Source: Eubacterium sp. AF36-5BH (lineage in GTDB: Bacteria; Bacillota; Clostridia; Lachnospirales; Lachnospiraceae). Taken from it: a stretch of DNA of 64,000 bases. Shown here piece after piece: positions 34,226 to 44,080 of the stretch. The notes beneath the pieces are model-generated. The model made no database searches. It saw only the letters and a list, made by a program, of their open reading frames with translations, and was not told where the DNA came from. Within the stretch, counting starts at the first letter, position 1. Every line of letters begins with the position of its first letter. The stretch spans positions 1 through 64,000 of the forward strand of contig NZ_QTVG01000003.1 in assembly GCF_003460505.1 (NCBI RefSeq), written 5' to 3'. The position numbers and the translations under genes were made by a program.

Positions 34226-35503
34226 TTATAAGTCTTTAAAATGGAACTGTTTCTTTCCTTTTGCATAATCATCAACAACATTTCCATTTCCAAATAATTT
34301 GTACTTGTAACTTACAAGACCTTCCAATCCAACAGGACCTCTTGCATGAATTTTACTTGTGCTAATTCCAACTTCAGCACCAAATCCATATCTATAACCA
34401 TCAGCAAATCTTGTTGAACAGTTCTGATAAACTCCGGCAGAATCCACGTATCTCATAAATTCATTTGCAGTTTCACTGTTTTCTGTAATGATACAGTCTG
34501 TGTGATGGGAGCCAAAATAATTAATATGTTCAATGGCTTCATCTAATGAATTGATAACCTTTGCTGATACTATGTAATCCAAGTATTCTTTTCTGTTGTC
34601 TTCTTCTGTTCCCTGATTGCAACCTGTTAATTTGACGATTTCTTCTGTGCCTCGTAATTCAACATTGTTTTCTTTTAATGCTTCATAAAGCTTTGGTACA
34701 AATTCGTCAACTATATCTTTGTGAATCAATAATGTTTCTACAGAATTGCACGCTGAAACATACTGAGTTTTCGCATCTATTATAATTGGAATGGCTTTCT
34801 TAAAATCTGCCTCTTTATCTACATAAATATGACAAATTCCATCTGCATGTCCCATTACAGGAATTTTTGTATTATTCATAATATACTGCACAAAAGCATT
34901 AGAACCTCTAGGAATAAGCAAATCTACAGATTCGTTGCATGTTAAAAGGTCTGTAATTTCTGATCTTGCTTCTAACTGAAGCATGCAGTTTTCAGGCATA
35001 CCTGACTTTATAACAGCCTCGTAAATTATGTTAAACAACACTCTGTTGCTGTTCATTGTTTCACTACCACCCTTTAAAATAACGCAGTTTCCACTTTTTA
35101 TGCAAAGGGATGAAATCTGTATTAAGGCATCAGGTCTCGCCTCAAAAATAACGCCAATTACACCTATAGGACAGGTTTCTCTATAAAGAGTCAAGCCCTC
35201 ATCTAACTGTCTGTGCATATCCTGTTTAAACAAAGGATCTTCCAGTTTAACTAAGTCTTCAATGCCTGCAATTACATCTCTTAATTTTGTTTCATCAAAC
35301 TTTAGTCGCTTAATAATAGGTGCTGCAACCTTATCAATTTCAGCCTGTTTTAAGTCCATTGCGTTTGCTTCAAAAATTTCCTGTCGTCTTGCCTTTAATT
35401 GTTTTACTACTTCCAGCAACGCCTTATTTCTGGCTTCTTCACTTGTTCCTGCCATTTTAGGTGAAGCCAATTTGACTGCCTTTGCCTCTTCCTTTATATT
35501 CAT
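34226..35503 (-). CDS. proA: Gamma-glutamyl phosphate reductase
   Basis: This 425-residue NADPH-dependent enzyme converts glutamyl-5-phosphate to glutamate semialdehyde in proline synthesis. It has the aldehyde-dehydrogenase-like fold with CPIGVIGVIFEARPDALIQI, GNCVILKGGSE, DLLIPRGSNAFVQYI and the catalytic Cys in YVSACNSVETLLIH (about 250). GPVGLEGLVSYKYKLFGNG is the typical end. The start at 35503 (MNIKEE) follows AGGAG; a TTG six bases earlier abuts that site. proB is not adjacent in this window, unlike the common proBA arrangement. Confidence 0.95.
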   Translation of the reverse strand: MNIKEEAKAVKLASPKMAGTSEEARNKALLEVVKQLKARRQEIFEANAMDLKQAEIDKVAAPIIKRLKFDETKLRDVIAGIEDLVKLEDPLFKQDMHRQLDEGLTLYRETCPIGVIGVIFEARPDALIQISSLCIKSGNCVILKGGSETMNSNRVLFNIIYEAVIKSGMPENCMLQLEARSEITDLLTCNESVDLLIPRGSNAFVQYIMNNTKIPVMGHADGICHIYVDKEADFKKAIPIIIDAKTQYVSACNSVETLLIHKDIVDEFVPKLYEALKENNVELRGTEEIVKLTGCNQGTEEDNRKEYLDYIVSAKVINSLDEAIEHINYFGSHHTDCIITENSETANEFMRYVDSAGVYQNCSTRFADGYRYGFGAEVGISTSKIHARGPVGLEGLVSYKYKLFGNGNVVDDYAKGKKQFHFKDL

Positions 35504-35537
35504 TCTCAACTCCTAACTTGCAATAAATGCATTATAT

Positions 35538-36710
35538 TTAAGGATTACATATTTTACATGGATCATAGCCCTGATTTATAACATCTTCTCTTGTACCTGT
35601 ATATATACCCTTATTTGACTCACTCATTCGCTTAACACTGCTACATGATGGTAAATGGAATTTGTGAGTATTCATATTTAAAACATATTCAACTTTTCCA
35701 CTGCTTGATGTGGATTTCTTTGAACCTGATGTACCTGAATTTTTATTTCCGATATTATTTGAATATTTCTTATTATTTTCATTGTCTTCTGTGTTAGCAT
35801 ATTTACCTGTTGATTTGCTATCACCTGTTTTGTAAGTGATACTTACTCCAGGCTGTGCATTGTAACAATACACATTAAATTCAATGCCTGCACCTGAATC
35901 CTCAACAGAGTAACCTTCCATCAAGACACCACGTGCAACAATTTCAGAACCGCTAAATATAGGTGTCACTCTATACATTACGTGGTTGTTTGTTTCCTTC
36001 ACATAATCGGCTACCATATTTTCAAAAGGTAACATACCATCAACATTCAAATATCTTGTTCCCGTAATCAGATTTCTTTCGTTGGCATTTTCACCTGTTA
36101 ATTGATAGCCAATTAAATGACATCTGTTATACAAATATTTTCCGTCAACAAAAGAATATTTTATTGTATGCCAACCTGTAGGTCTTACAGAACCAATTGC
36201 ACCACGCTTCTGTGTGGGCATAATATCTCTACCAACTGAAGCAACTGCCACGCCACATCTACCAAGATAATCTAATGAAGAATATGACTCAAAGGATTTT
36301 TTTGTTATTTCCTCCTTGGTAAAATATGGTTTGTTGTTATTTATAACTGTGTAAGCCTTGCCTTTAAATTTGAGACTTTTTACATTTATATTTTTATAGC
36401 TGGTCTTTTTGACAGTTATACTCTTTTTATTAGATGATGTTTTATTCTTACTACTTTTGCTTTTGCTACTTTTATTCTTACTTTTGCTACTATTGTTTGT
36501 TTTATTTTTTGCTTTTGTATTTTGGGTACTAACATTTTCAATATTCTTTGCTACAAATTTTGTTGTCTGTTTTGTTGTAGCTACTGTTGTTTCTGCTTTA
36601 TCATTGTAATTTGGGTCTGTTTCATGAACAGCCCCCACAACAACAAAACATATAAACAGTGTAATTAGAATCTTTTTTAATTTACTTTTTGATTGTTTCA
36701 TTTCTCTCAT
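35538..36710 (-). CDS. Secreted DNA/RNA non-specific endonuclease
   Basis: The protein has 390 residues. An N-terminal hydrophobic signal or anchor (KKILITLFICFVVVGAV) is followed by a Ser/Lys-rich low-complexity linker (about 45-105). The nuclease domain (about 110-290) carries the beta-beta-alpha metal motif as YNRCHLIGYQLTGENANERN, with His in the place of the general base, an NRCH variant of the DRGH motif, and Asn later. A second Ser/Asn linker leads to a C-terminal Cys-rich mini-domain (VEYVLNMNTHKFHLPSC ... GYDPCKICNP) like the Ada-type metal-binding tails of many clostridial secreted nucleases. The gene starts 29 bases inside the end of the upstream gene, so the two are translationally coupled. 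It probably degrades environmental nucleic acid. Confidence 0.88.
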   Translation of the reverse strand: MREMKQSKSKLKKILITLFICFVVVGAVHETDPNYNDKAETTVATTKQTTKFVAKNIENVSTQNTKAKNKTNNSSKSKNKSSKSKSSKNKTSSNKKSITVKKTSYKNINVKSLKFKGKAYTVINNNKPYFTKEEITKKSFESYSSLDYLGRCGVAVASVGRDIMPTQKRGAIGSVRPTGWHTIKYSFVDGKYLYNRCHLIGYQLTGENANERNLITGTRYLNVDGMLPFENMVADYVKETNNHVMYRVTPIFSGSEIVARGVLMEGYSVEDSGAGIEFNVYCYNAQPGVSITYKTGDSKSTGKYANTEDNENNKKYSNNIGNKNSGTSGSKKSTSSSGKVEYVLNMNTHKFHLPSCSSVKRMSESNKGIYTGTREDVINQGYDPCKICNP

Positions 36711-37092
36711 ATACCTCTTTTACAATCTTATCATGAGAATATCCCTGAAACTCCAATGTACTAACAAGCTTATATTGTCTTAATGGCAGCTTGTAGTCAG
36801 CCGGATAAACTTTATCCCATCTGTATACAACAACTTTTTTTGCCTTCAAAATATCAACAATTTGATTTTCAATAAAACAATACTCATTGTCTGACACCTG
36901 ATTAAAATAATCTTCAGAAATCTGAATGTTTGCCGGTGTATTTTTAAATAATTCCTTTGAATATTCGTTAATATATAATGTGTTATTTTCTACCATGTGC
37001 ACAATGTCTCTAATAACATATCTGTCCTTACTCTGTCTTCTTTCATTAAAGAACATACCGTTATTTTCATCTAAACATACTATTGCTATCAT
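36682..37092 (-). CDS. Hypothetical protein coupled to the secreted nuclease (136 aa)
   Basis: This is a soluble protein with no signal peptide. It starts MIAIVCLDENNGMFFNERRQ, with a central DNEYCFIENQ and an end containing VYRWDKVYPADYKL. Similar Lachnospiraceae proteins are labelled ribonuclease Z in databases, but the metallo-beta-lactamase motifs (HxHxDH) of true RNase Z are absent, so I do not adopt that name. It overlaps the nuclease gene start by 29 bases and must be co-translated. A role as intracellular partner or immunity protein for the nuclease is possible but unsupported by motif. Confidence 0.6.
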   Translation of the reverse strand: MIAIVCLDENNGMFFNERRQSKDRYVIRDIVHMVENNTLYINEYSKELFKNTPANIQISEDYFNQVSDNEYCFIENQIVDILKAKKVVVYRWDKVYPADYKLPLRQYKLVSTLEFQGYSHDKIVKEVYERNETIKK

Positions 37093-37210
37093 ATAAATCC
37101 ACCCCTTATCCTAGTTTTAAATTATCCCTACTAACTATATTTTGAATAATTTTTCAGTTTAAATTCTTTATGTTATATCATTATTCAATCTAATTTACTA
37201 TTTACAAAAC

Positions 37211-38134
37211 TTACATATTGTCAGCATTATTGTCATTTTTATTATTTATATGAACTTCTAACTGATTATATGGAATTTCTATATTATTCTTTTCAAGCTC
37301 AGCTTTTATATTTTCTATTAAATAAAAATATGCATCCCAGTAATCATCGGGTTTTACCCATGCTCTTGTTTCCATATCTATACCACTGTCAGCAAGTTTC
37401 ATTACAACTACATTGTTTTCTCGTTCTTTATCAACATATTTACAATTTCTTATAACATCCATAACTATTTTTTTTGCTTTATTTATGTCGCTGTCATAAT
37501 GAACTGAAAACTTAACATCAACACGTTTTCCGTTTTCATTTGAGTAATTTATAATCACTTTTTTTGCCACGTCGCCATTTGGGCATTTAATTATGGTATT
37601 ATCAAACTTCACAATTGTTGTATAAATAATATCCACCTTTTTTACTATACCTTCATGACCTTCAATTACAACATAGTCTCCCACTTTAAAAGGTCTTGTA
37701 AGAAGTAATAAAACACCACCTGCAAAATTTGATAAGCTACCCTGCAATGCCAAACCAATTGCAACACCGGCACTACCTAATACTGTTATAAATGATGTTG
37801 TCTCAATTCCAAGTTCTGAACAAATTACAATGAATACAATAAAATATCCTGTTATTTTAATTATTGAATCGACAAATTTTACTACTGCTTCGTCTGCACT
37901 TGTTCTGCCGATAATTTTTTTAGAAAGTTTACGCAATAATTTTATAATTATTTTTCCAATAATAAAGATTATTACAGCATTTATAATATTTATTCCTAAA
38001 CTTATCATTTTAGATGAGAATCCATCAAATAACTTTGAAAGCTCTGAAACTTTTTCAGTGCTATTCTCACTTACTTTTTCACTTATTTCTTCTCCAATAT
38101 CTGTTGCTAAAAAAAAGTTCATATTACTCTCCAT
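37211..38134 (-). CDS. Small-conductance mechanosensitive channel (MscS family)
   Basis: The protein has 307 residues. An amphipathic N-terminal segment is followed by membrane helices at about 47-70 and 88-112 and the pore helix TM3. In TM3, FITVLGSAGVAIGLALQGSLSNFAGGVLLLLTRPFKVGDYV shows the Ala/Gly zipper and the hinge typical of MscS. The beta domain (VVIEGHEGIVKKVDIIYTTIVKFDNTIIKCPNG) and alpha/beta C-terminal domain follow. It opens on membrane tension to protect against osmotic downshock. It is monocistronic, upstream of the coupled nuclease pair after about 120 bases, with GGAGAGTAAT ahead of the ATG. Confidence 0.93.
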   Translation of the reverse strand: MESNMNFFLATDIGEEISEKVSENSTEKVSELSKLFDGFSSKMISLGINIINAVIIFIIGKIIIKLLRKLSKKIIGRTSADEAVVKFVDSIIKITGYFIVFIVICSELGIETTSFITVLGSAGVAIGLALQGSLSNFAGGVLLLLTRPFKVGDYVVIEGHEGIVKKVDIIYTTIVKFDNTIIKCPNGDVAKKVIINYSNENGKRVDVKFSVHYDSDINKAKKIVMDVIRNCKYVDKERENNVVVMKLADSGIDMETRAWVKPDDYWDAYFYLIENIKAELEKNNIEIPYNQLEVHINNKNDNNADNM

Positions 38135-38176
38135 TTTCAGATTATTTCACTCAAATTTTCCTATAACCTTAATTAT

Positions 38177-38212
38177 AAAAAAGAGACTATTCTAATCAAT
38201 AGTCTCTTTTTT
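38177..38212. terminator. Terminator of serC-serA
   Basis: AAAAAAGAGACTATT and AATAGTCTCTTTTTT form a perfect 15-bp stem with a 6-base loop and T-runs on both strands, just beyond the serA stop codon. Confidence 0.92.
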
Positions 38213-38236
38213 AGTATATAACCTAATTGATTAGTT

Positions 38237-39400
38237 CTACTTTACTACTCTAACCTTAATTACGCCATCTACAGCATTTAATTTTTCAATTAAAGTATCT
38301 GTTGCACTATGGTCTAAATCAATGATTGCGTAAGCAAAATCACCCTTTGACTTATCTACCATGTCTGCAACGTTCACTCCTTCAGCAGCAATTGTTGATG
38401 AAAGCTGTCCAATCATGTTTGGTATGTTCTTATGACAAACTGTAACACGACTTGCCTTATCACATACACCTAATGTTGCTGCAGGATAGTTTACTGAATT
38501 TTTAATATTTCCGTTTTCAACAAAATCAACGATTTCTTCTACTGCCATAATTGCACAGTTATCTTCTGATTCTGCTGTTGAAGCTCCAAGATGAGGTGTA
38601 GCAATAACACCATCTACGTTAGCTAACTTTGGATTAGGGAAATCAGTTACATATCTCTTAACCTTTCCGCTGCTAAGTGCTTCAACAATATCATCATCAC
38701 AAACTAATAAATCTCTTGCAAAGTTTAAGATTACAACACCATCTTTCATCATGGCAATTGTATCTTTGTTAATCATTTCCTTTGTATCATCTAAAAGTGG
38801 TGTGTGAACTGTAATGTAATCACATTCCTTGAAGATTTCTTCTCTTGTCTTAACTACATTAACGGCTCTCTTTAAGCTTAAAGCTCCTTCTACTGAAAGA
38901 TATGGATCTGTACCATACACTTCCATTCCCATTGATACGGCTGTATTTGCAACTAATCTACCAATTGCTCCTAAACCGATAATACCAAGTTTCTTTCCCT
39001 TGATTTCGTTTCCTGCAAAGTTCTTCTTAGCCTTTTCCATATCTTTGCTAATATTTGCATTTTCCTTGTTGTCAACAACCCATCTGTTTCCACCGATGAT
39101 GTCTCTTGAACCAAGAAGTAAACCACACATTACTAATTCTTTAACACCATTTGCATTTGCACCAGGTGTGTTAAATACAACAACACCATTTTCAGCGCAC
39201 TTATCAAGGGGAATATTATTTACACCTGCACCGGCTCTTGCTACTGCTAATAAGCTTGCTGGTAAATCTAAGTCATGCATTGCAGCACTTCTTACAAGTG
39301 CCACATCTGCCTCATTAAAATCATCTACGATTTCATAGTTATCATTTAATTTGTTAAGTCCTAATTTTGAAATAGGATTTAAGCAATTTACTTTTGTCAT
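38237..39400 (-). CDS. serA: D-3-phosphoglycerate dehydrogenase
   Basis: This 387-residue enzyme oxidises 3-phosphoglycerate to phosphohydroxypyruvate, the entry to serine synthesis. The D-isomer 2-hydroxyacid dehydrogenase fold is visible: RAGAGVNNIPLDKCAENGVVVFNTPGANANGVKEL, the NAD-binding LGIIGLGAIGRLVA (about 137-150), VHTPLLDDT, and the catalytic His in ATPHLGASTAESEDN. A short C-terminal ACT domain (about 315-387, MIGQLSSTIAAEGVNVADM) is the likely serine-sensing part. It is the second gene of serC-serA, 85 bases after serC, and ends at the strong terminator at 38177-38212. Confidence 0.95.
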   Translation of the reverse strand: MTKVNCLNPISKLGLNKLNDNYEIVDDFNEADVALVRSAAMHDLDLPASLLAVARAGAGVNNIPLDKCAENGVVVFNTPGANANGVKELVMCGLLLGSRDIIGGNRWVVDNKENANISKDMEKAKKNFAGNEIKGKKLGIIGLGAIGRLVANTAVSMGMEVYGTDPYLSVEGALSLKRAVNVVKTREEIFKECDYITVHTPLLDDTKEMINKDTIAMMKDGVVILNFARDLLVCDDDIVEALSSGKVKRYVTDFPNPKLANVDGVIATPHLGASTAESEDNCAIMAVEEIVDFVENGNIKNSVNYPAATLGVCDKASRVTVCHKNIPNMIGQLSSTIAAEGVNVADMVDKSKGDFAYAIIDLDHSATDTLIEKLNAVDGVIKVRVVK

Positions 39401-39485
39401 TTTTTATGTACCTCCATAAATGTTTTTAATAAGATATTATTTTAAATATTTTAAATTATTTGTAATAACTCTTATTAAACGTAAA

Positions 39486-40568
39486 TTAAGCGTTTTCCTT
39501 TTCGAATTTTTCCATAAATTCTACTAAGGCCTTAACACCTTCAATTGGCATAGCATTGTAAATACTTGCTCTCATACCACCAACTGTTCTATGTCCTTTT
39601 AAGTTTTCAAGACCGGCAGCCTTAGCTTCTGCAACAAATTTTGCATCTAATTCTTCATCACCTGTAACGAACGGTACGTTCATAAGTGATCTGTCTTCTT
39701 TTACAACAGTTCCCTTAAACAACTTGCTGTTATCTAAGAAGTCATAAAGAATCTTAGCTTTTTCTTCATTGTGCTTCTTCATTGCATCGAGTCCACCCAT
39801 CTTCTTAATCCACTTAAATACTTTTCCACAAATATAAATTCCATAGCATGGAGGTGTATTGTAAAGTGAACCTGCATCTGCCTGTGTTTTCCATGCAAGC
39901 ATTGTTGGTACTGTGCTGTCAACTTCTTCAGGAATTAAATCTTCTCTAACGATAGCAATTACAACACCTGCAGGACCAACATTCTTCTGAACACCACCGT
40001 AAATTACTCCGTATTTTTCTACGTCAACTGGTTCTGATAGGAAACATGAAGATACGTCAGCAACTAAAGTATGTCCTTTTGTATTTGGTAATGTATGATA
40101 TTTTGTACCATAAATTGTATTGTTTTCACAAATGTATACATAATCAACATCATCATCAATATCTAAATCACTGCAATCTGGAATATAAGAGAAAGTCTTA
40201 TCTGCTGATGATGCAACTCTCTGTACATCAACATACTTTTCTGCTTCCTGAGCAGCTTTCTTTGCCCACTGTCCTGTAATAATGTAGGCAGCTTTTCCAT
40301 TCTTCTTTAAGTTCATTGGTACAGCTGCAAACTGCTGTGAAGCTCCACCCTGAAGGAATAATACCTTGTAATTATCAGGAATGTTCATTAAATCTCTAAT
40401 ATCCTGTTCTGCTTCATCAATAATCTGTTGGAAAGCTTTTGAACGATGGCTCATTTCCATTACGCTCATCCCTGTTCCTCTATAATCAAGCATCTCTTCC
40501 GCTGCTTCTTTTAATACTTCTTCCGGTAACACTGCCGGACCTGCTGAGAAATTATATACTCTAGCCAT
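39486..40568 (-). CDS. serC: Phosphoserine aminotransferase
   Basis: This 360-residue PLP enzyme transfers the amino group from glutamate to phosphohydroxypyruvate. It begins ARVYNFSAGPAVLPEEVL and has LFLQGGASQQFAAVPMNL and the PLP-Lys region YGGVQKNVGPAGV (Lys near residue 193), with the class-V end HRTVGGMRASIYNAMP. The ribosome site GGAGG is 11-12 bases ahead of ATG. It lies 104 bases downstream of ilvB with no obvious terminator between, so it may be partly co-transcribed with the ilv genes. serB is not present here. Confidence 0.96.
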   Translation of the reverse strand: MARVYNFSAGPAVLPEEVLKEAAEEMLDYRGTGMSVMEMSHRSKAFQQIIDEAEQDIRDLMNIPDNYKVLFLQGGASQQFAAVPMNLKKNGKAAYIITGQWAKKAAQEAEKYVDVQRVASSADKTFSYIPDCSDLDIDDDVDYVYICENNTIYGTKYHTLPNTKGHTLVADVSSCFLSEPVDVEKYGVIYGGVQKNVGPAGVVIAIVREDLIPEEVDSTVPTMLAWKTQADAGSLYNTPPCYGIYICGKVFKWIKKMGGLDAMKKHNEEKAKILYDFLDNSKLFKGTVVKEDRSLMNVPFVTGDEELDAKFVAEAKAAGLENLKGHRTVGGMRASIYNAMPIEGVKALVEFMEKFEKENA

Positions 40569-40672
40569 TTCTAATCATACCTCCATATATCTTCTATCTT
40601 TTTGGGGCTAATTCATTATCATAAATTAACCACTATAACATTATAATTAAAGTCAGTAATTAACTGGCAATA

Positions 40673-42364
40673 TTAACAATCATATCCTAATTCTGCTAAA
40701 TCTTCTTCTGAGAAAGCTTCACTAATAGCTGTATTAGCAGGAACCATTGGAAATACCTTGTCGTCCTGATCAATCTGAGCATCAATTACGCAAGGGATAT
40801 TCATTTCAATTGCGTCTTTAAGAGCTGCTTCAAATTCTTCTACAGTTGTAACTCTATATGCTTTTGCTCCCATACCTTCAGCGATTTTAACAAAATCAAC
40901 TGCATCATTTAATACAGTGTTTGAATATCTCTTTCCATAGAACAATGTCTGCCACTGTCTAACCATACCAAGTACATGGTTGTTAATTACAATCTGAATA
41001 ATTGGTATATTGTATCTTGTTGCAGTTGCAATTTCATTCATGTTCATTCTAAAGCAACCATCACCTGCGATATTTACGCAAATCTTATCTTTGTTGCCCA
41101 TCTTGGCACCGATACAAGCTCCAACACCATATCCCATTGTTCCAAGTCCACCTGATGTAATAAGCTGTCTTGATTTCTTATATTTATAGAACTGTGCAGC
41201 CCACATCTGATGCTGTCCTACGTCTGTTGTTACAATTGCATCACCGTTTGTAATATTGTAAAGTGAATCAATTACTGCAGGACCTGTTAATTTTGACTTA
41301 TCTAAGTCTAATGGATACTGCTTCTTTAATTCTTCAATATGAGCCATCCACTGACTGTTGTCTTTCTTTTCAACTTTCTTATTAAGTCTTAATAATACTT
41401 CTTTAATATCACCAATAATGCTTGCGTCAGCCTTGATGTTTTTATTAATTTCTGATGGATCAACATCAATATGTACAATGTTTGCATTCTTTGCAAATTC
41501 TTTTGCATTACCGATAACTCTGTCACTAAATCTTGCACCTAATACAATAAGTAAATCTGATTCTGTAACACCGAAGTTTGATGCCTTTGTACCATGCATA
41601 CCAATCATACCTGTGTATCTCTTGTTTGTACCATCAAAAGCACCTTTACCCATAAGTGAATCACATACCGGTGCATCAACTAATTCTGCAAACTCTCTTA
41701 CTTCCTTGTCCGCTTCTGAAATAACAGCACCACCACCAACTAAGATAAATGGCTTTTCTGATGCCTTAATCATATCTGCAACAGTATTAAGGTCATCTTC
41801 TGTAATACTGTCTGAATATCTCTTAATTTCTTCAGGTTCTTTACTTGTAAATTCAATCTTATTAGCTGTAACGTCCTTTGTAATATCTACTAAAACAGGA
41901 CCAGGTCTGCCACTTTTTGCAATCTTGAAAGCCTTTCTAAGTGTTGGGGCTAAATTTTCGATTTCTTTTACAATAAAATTATGTTTTGTAATAGGCATTG
42001 TAGCTCCAACAATATCAATTTCCTGGAATGAATCTTTTCCTAAACCTGACTTTGCAACGTTGGCTGTAATTGCAACAAGTGGTACTGAATCCATATATGC
42101 TGTGGCAATACCTGTAACAAGATTTGTTGCTCCAGGTCCTGATGTTGCCATACAAACTCCAACTTTTCCTGTTGAACGTGCATATCCGTCAGCTGCATGA
42201 GCAGCTCCCTGTTCATGTGAAACAAGGATATGTGTAATATCGTCTGAATTCTTGTATAATTCATCATAAATATTTAAAATTGTTCCTCCCGGGTATCCGA
42301 ATACTGTGTCAACACCCTGTTCTTTTAAACATTCAATAACTATTTGTGAACCGTTTAATATCAT
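40673..42364 (-). CDS. ilvB: Acetolactate synthase large subunit
   Basis: This 563-residue thiamine-diphosphate enzyme condenses pyruvate with pyruvate or 2-oxobutyrate. The catalytic Glu lies in LVSHEQGAAHAADGYARSTGK (about 50), with GPGATNLVTGIATAYMDSVPL. The central FAD/DHS-like domain (about 195-330) and the ThDP/Mg motif GDGCFRMNMNEIATATRYNI (about 438 onward) are present, and VLGMVRQWQTLFYGKRYS follows. It is the third gene of leuB-ilvD-ilvB (18 bases after ilvD). The regulatory small subunit ilvN is not adjacent, so it must be elsewhere or absent. Confidence 0.95.
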   Translation of the reverse strand: MILNGSQIVIECLKEQGVDTVFGYPGGTILNIYDELYKNSDDITHILVSHEQGAAHAADGYARSTGKVGVCMATSGPGATNLVTGIATAYMDSVPLVAITANVAKSGLGKDSFQEIDIVGATMPITKHNFIVKEIENLAPTLRKAFKIAKSGRPGPVLVDITKDVTANKIEFTSKEPEEIKRYSDSITEDDLNTVADMIKASEKPFILVGGGAVISEADKEVREFAELVDAPVCDSLMGKGAFDGTNKRYTGMIGMHGTKASNFGVTESDLLIVLGARFSDRVIGNAKEFAKNANIVHIDVDPSEINKNIKADASIIGDIKEVLLRLNKKVEKKDNSQWMAHIEELKKQYPLDLDKSKLTGPAVIDSLYNITNGDAIVTTDVGQHQMWAAQFYKYKKSRQLITSGGLGTMGYGVGACIGAKMGNKDKICVNIAGDGCFRMNMNEIATATRYNIPIIQIVINNHVLGMVRQWQTLFYGKRYSNTVLNDAVDFVKIAEGMGAKAYRVTTVEEFEAALKDAIEMNIPCVIDAQIDQDDKVFPMVPANTAISEAFSEEDLAELGYDC

Positions 42365-42382
42365 AGCGTTTCCCTCTTTCCC

Positions 42383-44050
42383 TTATTTATTTGTTTCTAA
42401 TATAGCTCCTCTGTTACCTGATGTAACCATTGAAGCGTATCTTGCTAAATAACCTGTTGTAACCTTTGGTGTTCTAGGTTTCCAAGCTTCTTTTCTCTTA
42501 GCCATTTCTTCATCTGACACATCAATGTGTAATGTCATTTCAGGAATGTTAATCTTAATAATATCGCCTTCTTCAACTAAAGCAATAGGTCCACCTACTG
42601 CAGCTTCAGGAGATACATGACCAATTGAAGCTCCTCTTGAAGCACCTGAGAATCTACCATCTGTTATAAGGGCTACTGTTTCGCCAAGTCCCATACCTGC
42701 AATTGCTGATGTAGGGTTAAGCATTTCTCTCATACCAGGGCCACCCTTTGGTCCTTCATATCTAATTACAACAACATCACCGGGAACAATCTTTCCACCC
42801 TTAATTGCTGCAATAGCATCTTCTTCACAGTCAAATACTCTTGCAGGACCTTCATGTACCATCATTGATTCTGCTACTGCTGAACGCTTTACAACTGAAC
42901 CGTCAGGTGCAAGATTTCCTTTAAGCACTGCAAGACCACCTGTCTTACTATATGGGTTATCTGTTGGTCTGATAACTTCAGGATTTCTGTTTACACAACC
43001 CTTAATGTTCTCACCAATAGTCTTTCCTGTTACTGTCATACAGTCTTCATTTAATAAGCCAAGTTCACTTAACTCATTCATTACTGCATATACACCGCCG
43101 GCTTCATTTAAATCTTCCATGTATGTAGGACCTGCCGGTGCTAAATGACATAAGTTAGGTGTCTTTTCACTAATTTCATTTGCAAATGAAATATCAAAAT
43201 CAAATCCAACTTCATGTGCAATAGCTGGTAAATGAAGCATACTGTTTGTTGAACAACCAAGTGCCATGTCAACTGTTAATGCATTAAGAATTGCATCTTT
43301 TGTCATAATATCTCTTGGTCTTATGTTCTTTCTGTATAAATCCATTACAGCCATACCTGCATGTTTTGCAAGCTTAATTCTTTCAGAGTAAACAGCCGGG
43401 ATTGTACCATTTCCTTTAAGTCCCATACCTAATGCTTCTGTTAAACAGTTCATTGAGTTAGCTGTATACATACCTGAACATGAACCACATGTTGGACAAA
43501 CCTTTTCTTCAAATTCTCTAACATCATCTAATGTCATCTTACCTGCTGCATTTGCACCAACAGCTTCAAACATTGATGATAAACTTCTCTTTCTACCATG
43601 TACGTGACCTGCAAGCATTGGACCACCTGATACGAAAACAGTTGGCACGTTAACTCTTGCTGCTGCCATTAAAAGTCCTGGTACATTCTTATCGCAGTTT
43701 GGAATCATAACTAAAGCATCAAACTGATGTGCCAAAGCCATACATTCTGTTGAATCTGCTATTAAATCTCTTGTTACTAATGAATATTTCATTCCTTCAT
43801 GTCCCATTGCGATACCATCACATACTGCAATGGCCGGGAACATAATTGGTGTACCACCTGCCATGGCTACACCCATCTTTACTGCCTGTGCAATCTTGTC
43901 CAGGTTCATGTGTCCCGGAACAATTTCATTATATGAACAAACAATACCAACTAATGGTTTTGCAAGTTCTTCTTCAGTCATCCCAAGAGCATTAAATAAT
44001 GATCTATGAGGTGCCTGCTGTATACCTGTTTTTACTGCGTCACTCTTCAT
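42383..44050 (-). CDS. ilvD: Dihydroxy-acid dehydratase
   Basis: This 555-residue Fe-S dehydratase produces the 2-oxo acids of valine and isoleucine synthesis. It begins [19 protein letters not shown]; the start at 44050 follows GGAGGTTATTATT, and the longer open frame to 44068 overlaps that site. Cluster-ligand Cys residues are in [11 protein letters not shown] and [24 protein letters not shown], and C-terminal signatures [12 protein letters not shown] and [22 protein letters not shown] are intact. It is the second gene of leuB-ilvD-ilvB. Confidence 0.97.
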   Translation of the reverse strand: MKSDAVKTGIQQAPHRSLFNALGMTEEELAKPLVGIVCSYNEIVPGHMNLDKIAQAVKMGVAMAGGTPIMFPAIAVCDGIAMGHEGMKYSLVTRDLIADSTECMALAHQFDALVMIPNCDKNVPGLLMAAARVNVPTVFVSGGPMLAGHVHGRKRSLSSMFEAVGANAAGKMTLDDVREFEEKVCPTCGSCSGMYTANSMNCLTEALGMGLKGNGTIPAVYSERIKLAKHAGMAVMDLYRKNIRPRDIMTKDAILNALTVDMALGCSTNSMLHLPAIAHEVGFDFDISFANEISEKTPNLCHLAPAGPTYMEDLNEAGGVYAVMNELSELGLLNEDCMTVTGKTIGENIKGCVNRNPEVIRPTDNPYSKTGGLAVLKGNLAPDGSVVKRSAVAESMMVHEGPARVFDCEEDAIAAIKGGKIVPGDVVVIRYEGPKGGPGMREMLNPTSAIAGMGLGETVALITDGRFSGASRGASIGHVSPEAAVGGPIALVEEGDIIKINIPEMTLHIDVSDEEMAKRKEAWKPRTPKVTTGYLARYASMVTSGNRGAILETNK

Positions 44051-44080
44051 AATAATAACCTCCGTCAATATAAATATGTA

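Noticed and set aside
36682..37092. Ribonuclease Z annotation for the 136-residue protein
   Set aside because: No HxHxDH or other metallo-beta-lactamase motif, and the length is far too short for RNase Z.
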